A stretch of DNA of 64,000 nt from Corydoras sp. C115. Its lineage: Eukaryota > Chordata > Actinopteri > Siluriformes > Callichthyidae. The stretch lies in NCBI GenBank assembly GCA_019802505.1, contig JAFMOC010000024.1:494001-558000 (forward strand). Reading direction: 5' to 3'. Positions 13,201-60,104 of this stretch are shown here, piece by piece (the stretch's first letter is position 1; each line of letters starts with the position of its first letter). The position numbers were made by a program, and so were the translations under genes. The notes under the pieces are model-generated. The model made no database searches and was not told the origin of the DNA. It worked only from the letters and a program-made list of their open reading frames with translations.

Positions 13201-13598
13201 AATGAAATGGGGACAGTGTGAATATACTAGTGGAACTAGAATGCTTATGGATGGGATGGGCATAGTGTTGGAGTGCAGCAGTGATGCATTCATGGATGGA
13301 ATAAAAAATATTGTTTGTAGCATATTGAACTTGTTTTGGGATTCGGAAGTATAGAATGAGCCAGAATACATAGAGACACTAGCTTGGCTTGCTTTATAAA
13401 ATGATGCATTGCTATTAAATATTAAAAGGTTTTGGTGGTCCAAAGAATGATCTCAATCTTAGTATTACTTTTCAAAGATGGCAAACTTAATAAAAGCAAA
13501 CTTTATTGTTGTTTCAGCTTGGTTTCTTTAAAAGGACCCCCTATGGCACTGCCATGGAAAAGGCTCAGCTGAAACCTCAGGCTGCATCTGAGGCTTAA
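799..13598 (+). CDS. itga5: Integrin alpha-5, C-terminal part (11 exons; 5' end outside window)
   Basis: Type I membrane receptor subunit; in vertebrates alpha-5 pairs with beta-1 to bind fibronectin at the cell surface. Eleven exons on the plus strand (799-946, 2195-2287, 3207-3286, 4416-4496, 4780-4882, 7067-7234, 8177-8272, 11234-11347, 12261-12368, 12483-12605, 13518-13598) join in continuous phase with GT-AG borders and give 397 residues plus a TAA stop. Seen directly: ectodomain motifs such as AYEAEL, CDLGNPMKSG, GLRFTVP and VSKP; an HHHIEKR dibasic site where alpha-5 is cut into heavy and light chains; a hydrophobic membrane helix starting VPLWIIILAILAG; then GFFKR and the tail PYGTAMEKAQLKP. 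That tail separates alpha-5 from alpha-V and alpha-8. The human protein is about 1,049 residues, so this is roughly the last 40 percent. The tail is one residue shorter than human after GFFKR. Confidence 0.96.
1192..1275. repeat. TA microsatellite
   Basis: About 40 uninterrupted TA units in an itga5 intron. Confidence 0.97.
2195..2287 (+). CDS. itga5: itga5 exon
   Basis: 31 codons between ttgcag and gtaagt. Reads NLTQLTCSYETENQTRYLSC then DLGNPMKSGTN; contains two N-X-T sequons and the conserved CDLGNPM block of alpha integrins. Confidence 0.95.
3207..3286 (+). CDS. itga5: itga5 exon
   Basis: Between attcag and gtatgt. Reads LFAGLRFTVPRLNDSKKEVQ then FDMQIR, equivalent to the human [22 protein letters not shown] segment. 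Leaves two bases of a split Ser codon. Confidence 0.95.
4416..4496 (+). CDS. itga5: itga5 exon
   Basis: Between ttgcag and gtaagt. Reads KNENNSQSEVVSFKLDVVV then KADIILQ; begins by completing the Ser codon and ends two bases into a Gly codon. Aligns with human KNLNNSQSDVVSF. Confidence 0.95.
4780..4882 (+). CDS. itga5: itga5 exon
   Basis: Between ttaaag and gtaaag. Reads VSKPDKIFFPPNWRTTNNVA then SEQDVGPSVEHIYE, the counterpart of human GVSKPEAVLFP and LGPAVHHVYE. Phase 0 at the end. Confidence 0.95.
7067..7234 (+). CDS. itga5: itga5 exon
   Basis: 56 codons between ttctag and gtaagc, starting LVNNGPSRISHTQLQLMCPK and ending VVNPMNLK. It matches the human LINQGPSSIS to NHPINPKGLEL region and includes an N-C-S sequon. 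Confidence 0.95.
8177..8272 (+). CDS. itga5: itga5 exon carrying the heavy/light-chain cleavage region
   Basis: 32 codons between gtccag and gtgaga. Contains SHEHHHIEKRETHRGG. The KR pair (8228-8233) sits where human alpha-5 has HHQQKREAPS, the proprotein-convertase cut that yields disulfide-linked heavy and light chains. Surrounding residues are diverged, as expected for an exposed loop. Confidence 0.92.
8556..8884 (+). mobile_element. tRNA-derived SINE, full length
   Basis: Head with A box tggcttagtgg and B box ggttcgaatcc, body with tttccatgttctccc and cccctggatgggcat, tail of TGGA repeats. Lies in an itga5 intron. Confidence 0.9.
8966..9312 (+). mobile_element. Non-autonomous Tc1-like element (one end intact)
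   Basis: Left terminus accagttagaagtttggaca, then blocks ttgtagttctacaattccag and cagtgtcactgcagaactga shared with copies at 10443, 24548 and 56506. No transposase open frame. Confidence 0.7.
10318..10440 (+). mobile_element. Second tRNA-SINE family, head
   Basis: tRNA-like start tagttttgtggttaaagg with B box ggttcgatccc and the body gcccttgggcaaggcaccta. Distinct from the dominant SINE. Confidence 0.65.
10443..10826 (-). mobile_element. Non-autonomous Tc1-like element
   Basis: Inverted relative to the copy at 8966; right terminus ttgacagtcactg. Same internal blocks, no coding capacity. Confidence 0.7.
10977..11050 (-). repeat. SINE 3' tail segment
   Basis: catttagcagacgcttttat then ccaaagcgactta, the conserved 3' end of a widespread fish SINE group. 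Confidence 0.65.
11234..11347 (+). CDS. itga5: itga5 exon
   Basis: 38 codons between tgtag and gtgagt. Reads SCSHVECWTLQCNVSLLEKG and then VRSRVWGETFMT, parallel to human KCPEAECFRLRCELGPL and FRVWAKTFL. Conserves the paired cysteines of the light-chain start. Confidence 0.95.
11465..11814 (+). mobile_element. tRNA-derived SINE, full length
   Basis: Starts gggcggcacggtggc and ends with TGGA repeats that run into an inverted ATCC tract, forming a fold-back at 11800-11837. Confidence 0.92.
12070..12155. repeat. AT-rich minisatellite
   Basis: Two copies of a roughly 45 bp unit containing atatatatggatatatatgg and ataattatatatttat. Confidence 0.85.
12261..12368 (+). CDS. itga5: itga5 exon
   Basis: 36 codons between gatag and gtaatt. 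Reads KAVKNKNYFLECLVSYKVEK then MPYAILPKERPSGAKK. KMPYxILP is the alpha-5 membrane-proximal ectodomain signature. Confidence 0.95.
12483..12605 (+). CDS. itga5: itga5 exon with transmembrane helix
   Basis: 41 codons between ttacag and gtgaga. After IVTPVMWIKPDSQYD comes a 24-residue hydrophobic stretch beginning VPLWIIILAILAG and ending YVLYK, the single membrane-spanning helix. Confidence 0.97.
12703..12828 (+). mobile_element. Truncated SINE with 13 bp target-site duplication
   Basis: Only the last 126 bp of the SINE, starting ctgcgatagattgg. Flanked by perfect aataatagaaata at 12690-12702 and 12829-12841, so it inserted already truncated. Confidence 0.93.
13518..13598 (+). CDS. itga5: itga5 last exon: cytoplasmic tail and stop
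   Basis: Acceptor tttcag, then LGFFKR, TPYGTAMEKAQLKPQ, AASEA and TAA. GFFKR is the beta-subunit clasp motif of alpha integrins, and PYGTAMEKAQLKP is specific to alpha-5. Human has SLPYG where this gene has TPYG. Confidence 0.98.
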   Translation, partial: LGFFKRTPYGTAMEKAQLKPQAASEA

Positions 13599-15605
13599 CT
13601 CAGACCTAGGACTTTTCAGTAAGGATGAGGGTAAGAAAGAAAGACCACTGGATCTCCACTGCACTGCACTGGACAGGAAAGACCCTGAGGACTCAAAGCC
13701 AAATGAATGTCTTTTGAAATATTCTTTTTTGTTGCCTTGTTTTGCTGTGGGTTTTGATTTCATTCACCAATAGTAGCCTGACACTCAGTTGCAACACTTA
13801 AGAAGAGTTTGAAGAAAGCTGAACCAAAGTAAAGGAGCAGAGCTTGCTTTTGCTGAAGAGAAATATAGCAGGAACTCTGCTATGTGTTCTGCTCAAGGAT
13901 GATACTTTAAAAAAAAATCTGCACTCATGTATGCAATGTTCACTGTTTCTTTTATTTTTCAGTTTAACATATTTAACAAATAATTGGTGCTTGAACATCC
14001 ACTTTTTACATTTTAAAATCATAATGAATGCGACATTGGTGTAGTATTTAACATTTAGATGCAGCAATTGTGACTCGACTCAAACGGCTCTGTGAGGCGA
14101 CTCTATGTACACAGTCCTTGTCATTTCAACCTTTAATTTCTGCTGTGTTTCTTCTCTTAATGTTTAAAATGTGTTCGTCTTAATGACTTGTCAGTTCTCT
14201 AACAGTGAAGGCTTGTTGTATACTGAGTTTTTAATCCACCTCTGTAAATACTCAAGTTAGTGTCTCAGGTGATTAAAAAAAAAAAAGCAGTGCTCCGATC
14301 AGGTATGCTACGCTCAAACAGACTTGGGAGTCCAATCAGAGCGTGAACGTTTTCTCCTGCTGACCTAACGAGTCACGTTAGTCATCTGGGCCACAACTGG
14401 ATGCACCCCAAGTCTGGGAAACCTGGTGTAATGCCTTGAAGCAGAGCTGTGCTTTGCCGATATATAGGACAGATTGTGCCTTCCTGTCCCATGAAACGCG
14501 TTAGGTTTGGAGCAGGACTTTTTTAGTGGCTCATTTTGTATACAAAGGCCTTCCTACTAGTGTGGAAAAAGCCACCGTCCATGTTTGGAATGAGAGGGCC
14601 GCAAAGTGTATACCTCTGAGTTCTGTTGAGTGTCTAAAATGTTAAGTGATTTATCATAGAGTATGTCAAAAAGCAATCCCAGTCATCATGGACAATCTCA
14701 CTCAGAGCAGAGGTCTCAGTCAGGGACCGGATGCTTGAAGACGCCTCTAGAGATCGTTTCTGTTTTGTCTAGCTTGAATGTGTGAGTGTGGGTGTCTGGA
14801 TTTGTAAGTGTGAGGGCTTTCCTAATCGTTCCACATAGTCCCCCTTGAGAACATTGTAGTGCATAATGGATAAAACTAACGCAGAGCCTGGTGCCAAAGT
14901 GGTCACTCAGGGAGAAAAAGCTGCACTCGACTGTATTACAGACTTCAGTCCAAGAGGTAAAGTAATGAACATGGGGGAGGCTTTAGGAACCGTATATAAA
15001 GTGCAATACTGTCTTCTTATTTTCAACTTATTATATTATTTTTTCCCCCTTGGTCACTATTTTGTTTCCTTTATAAAACTAACGAGACTGTGGATTTTAC
15101 AGGTGTCAGTTGTATGGTCATTTTTAACAGGTTGCTTACAGTCATTGTACCATCATCCCTTTACATTTTCGTCATTGTCACAGTAAAATAGAAACTGTAG
15201 AAGATGCAGATCTTCTTATTATTGAATTTGTTCAACCAAAGAAAGGAAGAAATCGTTGCCACAAATGAAGCCTAAAACCGACCTGATTTGTTTTTCTTAT
15301 TTCTATTTATACCTTCAGATTCTCAACCTTTTACTAGGTTTCAGAAGGAGGAAGCACTGGGTTTATGAATACATTTTGTTCCCCTCCCTGTCTGTTGGCC
15401 CGTATCTGTTCTATGTATTTCCTTTTTGAAGTTGTATATATAATTTGGCAAGGGGATTCTTTGTTTTTTTTTTTTTTTGCTCAAACTTTTATTTGACATT
15501 ACATCACCCCATATTGGGGACTTTAGAGGGATGTTAAAGTATTGAATTATTTGTATGGTATTTTACAATTTGCATTTTAAATAAATCTCTTGATTTTTTA
15601 CCAGC
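13599..15605 (+). other. itga5: itga5 3' untranslated region
   Basis: About 2 kb of non-repetitive AT-rich sequence following the stop, free of SINE copies, ending near the first strong AATAAA (15580-15585). The extent is inferred from the signal. A 106-codon open frame at 14866-15186 inside it has no recognisable homology and is taken as chance. Confidence 0.7.
15580..15585 (+). terminator. itga5: Polyadenylation signal of itga5
   Basis: AATAAA about 2 kb after the itga5 stop, before the sequence turns into intergenic DNA with a SINE. Inferred from motif and position only. Confidence 0.6.
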
Positions 15606-15934
15606 ATGGATGATGCTTATTTCTAGTAACAGCACAAACTGTGTTGCTGCTGGAATGCTTTATGAACAAGTGTAAACATGATGGAATGGAATGGAGCTAG
15701 AATTCCTATGTATCATCGGGTTGCATTTGTCATAATATACTTTAATAATTCGGAATAATTTTACATATTTAACAATGTAGACAAAACTGGATGGAATTGG
15801 AAACTAATTTTAAACATGATCATTTTAAATAAGTTAAATGCACCGTGTCATTTAAAAAAGGTTAACATTTCTGATCATCAATGTTTTATTAATTTTTTTA
15901 TTTGATGTTTTCTTTCTTTTTGACTTAAGAAAAT

Positions 15935-16259
15935 GGGCGGCACAGTGGCTTAGTGGTTAGCACGTTCGCCTCTCAGCACTAGGGATTCCCTGTTCAAATT
16001 CCAATCTGGGTGGAGTTTCCATGTTCTCCCCATGTCCACATGGGTTTCCTCCCACTGTCCAAGAACATGGATCAAGGTCATTTGAATTCTCCAAATTGCC
16101 CCATATATAGAGTGTGTGTGTGAGTGCGTGACCAGCGATAGATTGTCCTGGGTGTATCTGCCCAGCAACCGAAACGTTCTCCCCTGGATGGGTATGGGGA
16201 CCCCCCCCCCCCCCCACGACTCTAGTAAAGGATAAAGCGGAAGATAATGGATGGATGGG
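15935..16259 (+). mobile_element. tRNA-derived SINE, full length
   Basis: Flanked by cttaagaaaat at 15924-15934 and 16260-16270. Includes an internal run of about 17 C. Lies between the two genes. Confidence 0.93.
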
Positions 16260-16582
16260 CTTAAGAAAATTCTATTACGTTTTTGTTCCTTTAGCTTTAA
16301 GCAATTACACTTACCTAATGTTTTGCAATTAGTATAAAGTATTAGTCCACTATAGATTTTTGAAACACGTTTCCAAACTTGTCGGACACCTAAAAGGAAG
16401 CTATAAATTTGTCTAGCGTCTAATGATTCTTTCTAGAACCAGTGCTAGTGGTTGCATCACTTGTTTACATACATGCTCCAAATTTTCAATGTGTTTAATA
16501 TAGAAGTGAAGTAATAATTGATAAAGTGATCTATTTTTCCCACTGTGCTTACATTAAGTGGATTCTGTCCTCCACATTTAAC

Positions 16583-16702
16583 ATTTAGGTGCCTTAGCCA
16601 AGGGAACTTCAGCCATTGCATTTGGTGGCACTGGGACTCGAACCAGGGACCTTCAGTTCACAAGGTTTGTTCCTTTACCCACAAGCCTACAACTGCTCTG
16701 AC
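16583..16702 (-). mobile_element. Decayed tRNA-SINE
   Basis: Inverted head: gggactcgaaccagggacct (B box) and a degenerate A-box side ttacccacaagcctacaact. Confidence 0.6.
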
Positions 16703-16776
16703 TACTGTGAGTATTATAACTGTGTGTATTCAGACAGATGTAAAGTGATCACCAACATTTAACAATAGCTTAATAA

Positions 16777-16782
16777 TTTATT
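16777..16782 (-). terminator. rapgef3: Candidate polyadenylation signal of rapgef3
   Basis: TTTATT on the plus strand reads AATAAA on the minus strand, about 500 bp past the rapgef3 stop. Motif evidence only. Confidence 0.45.
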
Positions 16783-16854
16783 TAATAAATTTTGTACAAA
16801 TTTATATGAAAATGACATGTTTTATAAAAATGTATAATAAAAATGATCTGTCAT

Positions 16855-16974
16855 ACAGTCTATTGTGAAAGTTAGGGCATCCTTTGTGGGGAATACTGTA
16901 AAAACAGACTGGCTAATGCAGAACGCGGGTAACTTCATTTGACGAAGGATGCCCGAACTTTCACACAAGACTGT
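16855..16974. mobile_element. 120 bp inverted-repeat element (Tc1/mariner-type MITE)
   Basis: Arms of about 33 bp (acagtctattgtgaaagtta on the left; inverted match with a few mismatches on the right) around a 54 bp centre. Begins TA-CAGTC and ends GACTG, as mariner-like elements do. Lies in the predicted rapgef3 3' UTR. Confidence 0.7.
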
Positions 16975-17282
16975 CCCTCTTGCAGTGAAATTACCGAGGT
17001 TAGTTTTGCATCAGTACAACACACTATCCTTATAACGGGTAATGCCATTGGTACAAAAGTTCAGCTGCAGCTACATGTAACAGATACACAACCAGCATTA
17101 TTGTTCAGTCAGGACATTCCTGCTAAAGCATCAAAGTAAAAATAGCGATGCAGTGATCTTTTGAAATGAATGCCTTTTCCATTCAGTGAGGGTCACTGAG
17201 GGTCATCATGGAGTTCTCTAAAACGTCCTCCTCCAATATGAAGCTGGACTAGTGAACGCTCAGGCAGGCTTGAGCTTGCATG

Positions 17283-54415
<37,133 letters not shown>

Positions 54416-54814
54416 TTTGCGCGCGGGTTCGGGTTTTAACAGAGTTAAACAGGGGACTCCTGCTGCTGCTGCTGGATCACATGATAAAGCGAGATGTACC
54501 GCTCAGCGCAGCCCCGGCGGCGCAGTGCAGGTTCCTCTTTGCGCACGCAGCCCCATTCCATCACACAGTCTGTCCAACCTGCCGCTCCGACCCACCCACC
54601 GACCGACCGACCGACGCTCCGGACTGCGCGCGTGTGCGTGTGCGTGTGCACGGCCGGCCCACGCTGCAAATACCAACCCACCCTTTCCTCTCCGCCTCCA
54701 ACAGAACAGACACTCCTACTAATCCACATGTTACTCCACAGCAATGTAAACTATTATTACTACTAATAAAATAACAACAATATAATAATATTATTATTAT
54801 TATTATTATTAACA

Positions 54815-55033
54815 ACTGGGCACACACTCACTCACACAGACACACACTATATGGGGCAATTTGGAGAACTCACTTGACCTTGATCCATGTTTTTGGACTG
54901 TGGGAAGAAACCGGAGAACCCGGAGGAAACCCACGCAGACACAGGAAGAACATGGAAACTCCACCCAGATGGGGATTCGAACCGGGAATCCCTAGCGCTG
55001 AGAGGCGAACGTGCTAACCACTAAGCCACCGTG
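54815..55033 (-). mobile_element. SINE array unit 1 (partial)
   Basis: Starts ctgggcacacactcactc, lacking the tail third, and ends at gccaccgtg just before the ctgggcaataataat junction that separates the array units. Confidence 0.88.
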
Positions 55034-55400
55034 CTGGGCAATAATAATTCATTATCTCCCGCTTTATTCTCTATTAGGGTCGCGGTGGGGTTCCCCATGC
55101 CCATCCAGGGGAGACCGTCTCGGGCGCTGGGCAGATACACCCAGGACAGGGCGCCAATCCATCGCTGGGTACACACTCACTGGGTACACACTCACCCACT
55201 CACTCAAACACACTCTATATGGGGCAATTTGGAGAACTCAATTGACTTGATCCATGTTTTTGGACTGTGGGAGGAAACCGGAGAACCCGGAGGAAACCCA
55301 TGCGGACACGGGGAGAACATGAAAACTTTACCCAGATGGGGATTCGAACTGGGAATCCCTAGCGCTGAGAGGCGAACGTGCTGACCACTAAGCCACCGTG
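55034..55400 (-). mobile_element. SINE array unit 2
   Basis: 367 bp unit beginning ctgggcaataataattc; carries an extra copy of a short actcactgggtaca segment. Confidence 0.92.
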
Positions 55401-55748
55401 CTGGGCAATAATAATTCATTATCTCCCGCTTTATTCTCTATTAGGGTCGCGGTGGGGTTCCCCATGCCCATCCAGGGGAGAACGTCTCGGGCGCTGGGCA
55501 GATACACCCAGGACAGGGCGCCAATCCATCGCTGGGTACACACTCACACACTCAAACACACTCTATATGGGGCAATTTGGAGAACTCAATTGACTTGATC
55601 CATGTTTTTGGACTGTGGGAGGAAACCGGAGAACCCGGAGGAAACCCATGCGGACACGGGGAGAACATGGAAACTTCACCCAGATGGGGATTCGAACCGG
55701 GAATCCCTAGCGCTGAGAGGCGAACGCGCTAACCACTAAGCCACCGTG
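55401..55748 (-). mobile_element. SINE array unit 3
   Basis: 348 bp unit, nearly identical to units 2 and 4, with the same ctgggcaataat junction. Confidence 0.92.
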
Positions 55749-56092
55749 CTGGGCAATAATTCATTATCTCCCGCTTTATCCTCTATTAGGGTCGCGTGGG
55801 GTTCCCCATGCCCATCCAGGGGAGAACGTCGTGGGCGCTGGGCAGATACACCCAGGACAGGGCGCCAATCCATCGCTGGGTACACACTCACACACTCAAA
55901 CACACTTTATATGGGGCAATTTGGAGAACTCAATTGACTTGATCCATGTTTTTGGACTGTGGGAGGAAACCGGAGAACCCGGAGGAAACCCATGCGGACA
56001 CGGGGAGAACATGGAAACTCCACCCAGATGGGGATTCGAACTGGGAATCCCTAGCGCCGAGAGGCGAACGTGCTAACCACTAAGCCACCGTG
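55749..56092 (-). mobile_element. SINE array unit 4
   Basis: 344 bp unit ending at gccaccgtg and followed by the same ctgggcaataataat junction, which runs into an AAT microsatellite. Confidence 0.92.
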
Positions 56093-56144
56093 CTGGGCAA
56101 TAATAATAATAATAAAAATAGTAATAATAATAACAATAATAATA

Positions 56145-56282
56145 CAGTGATAGATTGGCACCCTGTCCCGGGTGTATCAGCCCAGTGCCCAAAACGTTCT
56201 CCCCTGGATATGCATGGGAACCCCCCCCCCCCCCCATGACCCTAGCAAAGGATAAAGCGGATAGATAATGGATGGATGGATG
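56145..56282 (+). mobile_element. Truncated SINE (3' part)
   Basis: Begins cagtgatagattggc, close to the truncation point of the other short copies; contains a C run and a TGGA tail that grades into GAT and TTA repeats. Confidence 0.85.
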
Positions 56283-56283
56283 A

Positions 56284-56303
56284 TGATGTTGATGATGATG
56301 ATG

Positions 56304-56360
<57 letters not shown>

Positions 56361-56386
56361 AATCTGTTTATCTTTGACATAGTGAG

Positions 56387-56422
<36 letters not shown>
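56284..56422. repeat. GAT, TTA and TC microsatellites
   Basis: GAT units, then about 19 TTA units (56305-56360), then about 16 TC units (56391-56422). Confidence 0.95.
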
Positions 56423-56425
<3 letters not shown>

Positions 56426-56505
56426 ACTACACTCACTGTTATATTTTTTCAGTTACTATGATCATAGATTTGTAATATCTGTAATATCTGTTTCTCTGCA
56501 TACTT

Positions 56506-56862
56506 TGTAAGTCCCCTTGATCCTGTTCTCCACAGATCAGGACCCCTACAAAGGATTTTGTTGGTATTGGTGGATGATTCTCAGTACTGCAGTAATACTA
56601 ACATGGTGGCGGTGTGTTAGTGTGCTGGAGAGAGAACAGAACACCAATCAGAACATACGGGTGTCTGATCCACTCATACCATCATCCACCGCCCCAATAA
56701 TACCTGCTCTGTGAGGTTCTGATCATCAGAGAACAGAGTAAAGGGGACGAACAAAGTATGTAGAGGAACAGATGAACTACAGGATGTCATGGTAAGTGGA
56801 ACTAAAAAAACCTGACAATAAGTGTAGCGGTGTACCTAATAATATGGCCGGTGAGTGTATAT
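56506..56862. mobile_element. Non-autonomous Tc1-like element
   Basis: Contains cggtgtgttagtgtgctgga and ends gtacctaataatatggccgg then tgagtgta, a terminus widespread on fish Tc1-type elements. Confidence 0.7.
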
Positions 56863-57213
56863 ATATTTATTTATAATTTTTTGCTGCCTGTCTGTCCACA
56901 CTATTCTACACTATAAAGTTAAATTACTGGGTCATACTTGTTACTCACTGAAGTTGGATGTTTAATTTACTCCAGTTTTGACAGCTGTATGAAACAATGC
57001 ACCAGTTTATGCAGTAAGTGGTAGTCTGAAAACCTTTAAAAATCACAGTGGCTCACCACAAAAAGTTACAGAATGGGTCAACAGGTGCAGTGATGCTAAA
57101 GTGCATATGTCATTAAACAGTAAGAATTCTGCTGACTTAAAAACTGCAGAGTTCGAACCTGGTCTATCATTAACATCATCACATATCCTGTGCACTTAGA
57201 GCTTTATAGCATG

Positions 57214-57530
57214 TTTTCCATGGCTGAGCAGGTGCCTGTGTTGTGTTCTGCACGTGACAAATCATGCCTCTTTATCAGGTGATCTGATGGACAGGTCTGG
57301 GTAACAACAGTGAAGTTCTGTGGATGTGGAACAATGATAAAGGTTTGTTTTTCAGGGGTTGATGTAGGCCCCTTAGTATCAAAGAAGGCATACCAATACA
57401 CTTTGGGCAATTGTATCCTTTCTATGATGTTTGAAAACGGCATCATTGCTGTTTATGATCCGCTCACACCACAGCAACACACACTAACACACATTATGTT
57501 AGCATCACTGCAGTGATGAGAAAAAGCATG
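57214..57530. repeat. Probable remnant of a DNA transposon
   Basis: Includes cacacactaacacacatt and catcactgcagtgatgag, resembling the middle of the neighbouring element family. The open frame on the minus strand is not a recognised protein. Confidence 0.4.
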
Positions 57531-57550
57531 AGAGGCTAAGTGGTAGTGCT

Positions 57551-57915
57551 ATCCATCCATCCATCCATCCATCCATCCATTATCTTCCACTTTATCCTCT
57601 ACTAGGGTCGCGGCGGGTTCCCCATGCCCATCCAGGTAAGAACTTTTCAGGCACTGGGCAAATACACCCAGGACAGGGCACCAATGTATCGCTGGGCACA
57701 GACTCACTCACACAGACACACACACACAAACACACTCAATATAGAGTAATTTGGAGAATTCAATTGACCTTGTTCCATGTTTTTGGACTGTGGGAGGAAA
57801 CCGGAGAACCCGGAGGAAACCCACGTGGACACGGGGAGAACATCGAAACTCCACCCAGATTGGAATTCTAGTGCTGAGAGGCAAACGTGCTAACCACTAA
57901 GCCACTAAGCCGCCC
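57551..57915 (-). mobile_element. tRNA-derived SINE, full length
   Basis: Long ATCC tail; part of the head box region is missing (gattggaattctagtgctga). Confidence 0.9.
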
Positions 57916-58437
57916 CTGAGAAGAAGCCCTTATCCAAAAAAAATCAGAATTAGAGTTCTTTATTAATCTCTGGGGGAATATTGAAATTAATACCCACTCT
58001 GTCATGATCCTGTGTGGGTCCCGACCATTAGAGAACTAAGAGGACAAACTATGCAGAGAAAAAAGTGGAACACAATCAATAGTGCAAGCAAAAGGATTAA
58101 CCGGTAAGTTAATCAAGAAACCATAAATACCATTTCCACTATTGTAAATAGTCATTTGAAATGTCTATGGTACTATTAATATCAATAGTATGTAATAACG
58201 GTAGTAAAACAATAAAACAATAAGCAATCTCAGTGCTAATCTGTATTCACTGCACAGTGTGCACTTTGCCTTAATAAAAAACAGCTATAAACTTCAGCTA
58301 TAAATATTTAATAGCAAAATTCTGATGAAACTTGCTCTCTTAGCCAAGTTTAAAAATGTGATTATTGTGATGTAGTTCTTTCATATGCCAAATACATTCA
58401 ATAGGATGACATTCAATTTCTTAGACATTCAATAGGA

Positions 58438-58508
58438 TGTGGACCTAGGATTTGAACCACCAATCTTCAGACTGGTAGCCCATACCCTAACCACTGAGCT
58501 ACTACACC
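58438..58508 (-). mobile_element. tRNA-SINE head fragment
   Basis: ggatttgaaccaccaatctt and ctaaccactgagctactaca: inverted B and A boxes. Lacks the length and fold of a working tRNA gene. Confidence 0.6.
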
Positions 58509-59089
58509 TTACATTAGGAGTTGTTTTGCAGGGTAACTGACAACGGAAGTAGGTGGTTGATTGTTATCATCTTTTGTATTCTTGTTCTTAAGTTTCAGTT
58601 GATTCTGAACAGGTGTCCAACCCTGATGTCAGCTAAATGCCCCAGTCTGGAACATTCCCACCACCTCACTTCAGTTTTAACACACTAATACATCAATCTT
58701 GTTTCCACATGTCTCCTAATATAAACAATTCTGCTACTGTAATAAATCTCAAACGTAGCCACATTCGACTCTGGCAACAGCACTTGTATATTTAGAACCA
58801 ATGCTTTTGGGCTTGCTTTTCTTTCATAGACTGATATTTATTCCTTAAGAAAGGATATCATGCACTCATAATTACAATTAATCAGAATACTTTATTAATC
58901 CCTGGAGGGAAATTGCAGTATTTATAAATGCTCCATTTATCGTGTTAATATTTACAGAATAAGAGTAAAGAAGTAAGTGTCGTCCAATTAAACTACAAAA
59001 TAATACAAAATAAAGTAAAAGAAAAGTGTAAAGTAAGTTATATATAGTATATTAAATGAAAATGATAATATATAGCAGAGGGCGGCACG

Positions 59090-59396
59090 TTGGCTTAGTG
59101 GTTAGCACTCACCTCTCAGAGTTTCCATGTTCTCTCCGTGTCTGCGTGGGTTTCCTCCGGGTTCTCTGCTTTCCTCCCACAGTCCAAAAACATGGATCAA
59201 GGTCAATTGGATTCTCCAAAATTGCCCCATGTAGAGTGTGTTTGTGTGTGTGAGTGTGCCCAGAAATAGATTGGCGCACTCTCCTGGGTGTATCTGCCCA
59301 GCACCTGAAACGTTCTCCCCTGGATGGGCATGGGGAACCCCACTGTGACCCTAGTAGAGGATAAAGCGGAAGATAACGGATGGATGGATGGATGGA
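59090..59396 (+). mobile_element. SINE with head deletion
   Basis: Starts gggcggcacgttggc; the B-box portion is deleted (cacctctcagagtttcc); TGGA tail. Confidence 0.88.
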
Positions 59397-60104
59397 ATTT
59401 ATAACACTGTGGGAGGTCAGGTTATAGTAGAGATTATTGTTCAAAATAATAAATATAAAATAATGTTTGCTGATCCTCATTATTTAATACATGGCAAAAA
59501 GCTTTAGAATTGTATCCCTGAAGCAATTGTGATATTTGCACTGCACAACTTTTATCTAAACATGTATTTAAGAGTTCATGTAACGCTCCCTTAAAAATGT
59601 TAGTCTCTCTATTGTGGGTAAAACCAAGAATTATCCTGTCTTAAGAATTCTTTTTTTAACTTCCGAGACTGTGATCATTTTAAAGACATATTTCCCACAG
59701 TCACAATGCCCTGGGTCTGGTACAAGACAAATACCATCACGTGTATTCCATGTTTTCCTCAAAATGATCTCAGACTAGTCAGATAAATCACAGGAAGAAA
59801 CCGGAATTCGGAAAAGTTCATGGATGACTTAAAAACAGCAGACTCAAAAAATAATGAGTCGACTGTCATCTGTCAAAAAAAGCCAAACTCTTTTGCTAAA
59901 ACAGTAAAGAGTTTCATAAAATGAAAGGACTTACATATATATGTAATATAATAAATAAAATGGATATTGTTAATAAAAATGATGCGTAAAATCATAGTTT
60001 TTTGCATTGTATTGCTTCTCTTAATGTGATCTTTCTTTCATTCTGTCTCTCGTTCTTGTCCCACTCCCTATCTACATACATAATTTCTTATCTGTACCTT
60101 GCAG

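Larger units (their letters stand above)
947..13517 (+). other. itga5: Introns of itga5: contents
   Basis: Ten introns. Intron after 946 holds a TA microsatellite and a short stretch resembling a Tc1-type transposase gene (about 1808-1850, minus). Introns after 2287, 3286, 4496, 4882 and 7234 show nothing beyond AT-rich sequence. The 3 kb intron after 8272 holds a SINE, two copies of a Tc1-like non-autonomous element, a tRNA-SINE head and a SINE tail. The intron after 11347 holds a SINE and an AT minisatellite. The intron after 12605 holds a truncated SINE. Confidence 0.7.
15606..16754. other. Intergenic gap between convergent itga5 and rapgef3
   Basis: No exon seen. Holds one full SINE (15935-16259), a decayed tRNA-SINE on the minus strand (16583-16702) and otherwise unremarkable AT-rich sequence. 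Confidence 0.7.
16755..17282 (-). other. rapgef3: rapgef3 3' untranslated region (predicted)
   Basis: About 500 bp beyond the stop, ending near a minus-strand AATAAA (16777-16782). It includes a 120 bp inverted-repeat element (16855-16974). The end is inferred from the signal only. Confidence 0.5.

Noticed and set aside
14866..15186. 106-codon open frame in the itga5 3' UTR
   Set aside because: No homology recognised; the hydrophobic middle comes from T-rich sequence. Lies inside a single 3' UTR with no sign of a separate promoter.
16198..16216. C-rich runs in several SINE copies (also near 18271 and 56220) as possible G-quadruplex or i-motif sites
   Set aside because: They are simple expansions of the ACCCC stretch in the SINE body and look like slippage products.
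54417..54827. Overlapping open frames of 88-101 codons on both strands at the CpG island
   Set aside because: They arise from GC-rich sequence with few stop codons, overlap in several frames and show low-complexity Thr/Pro or Gly/Arg content. The real coding sequence there is rapgef3 exon 1.
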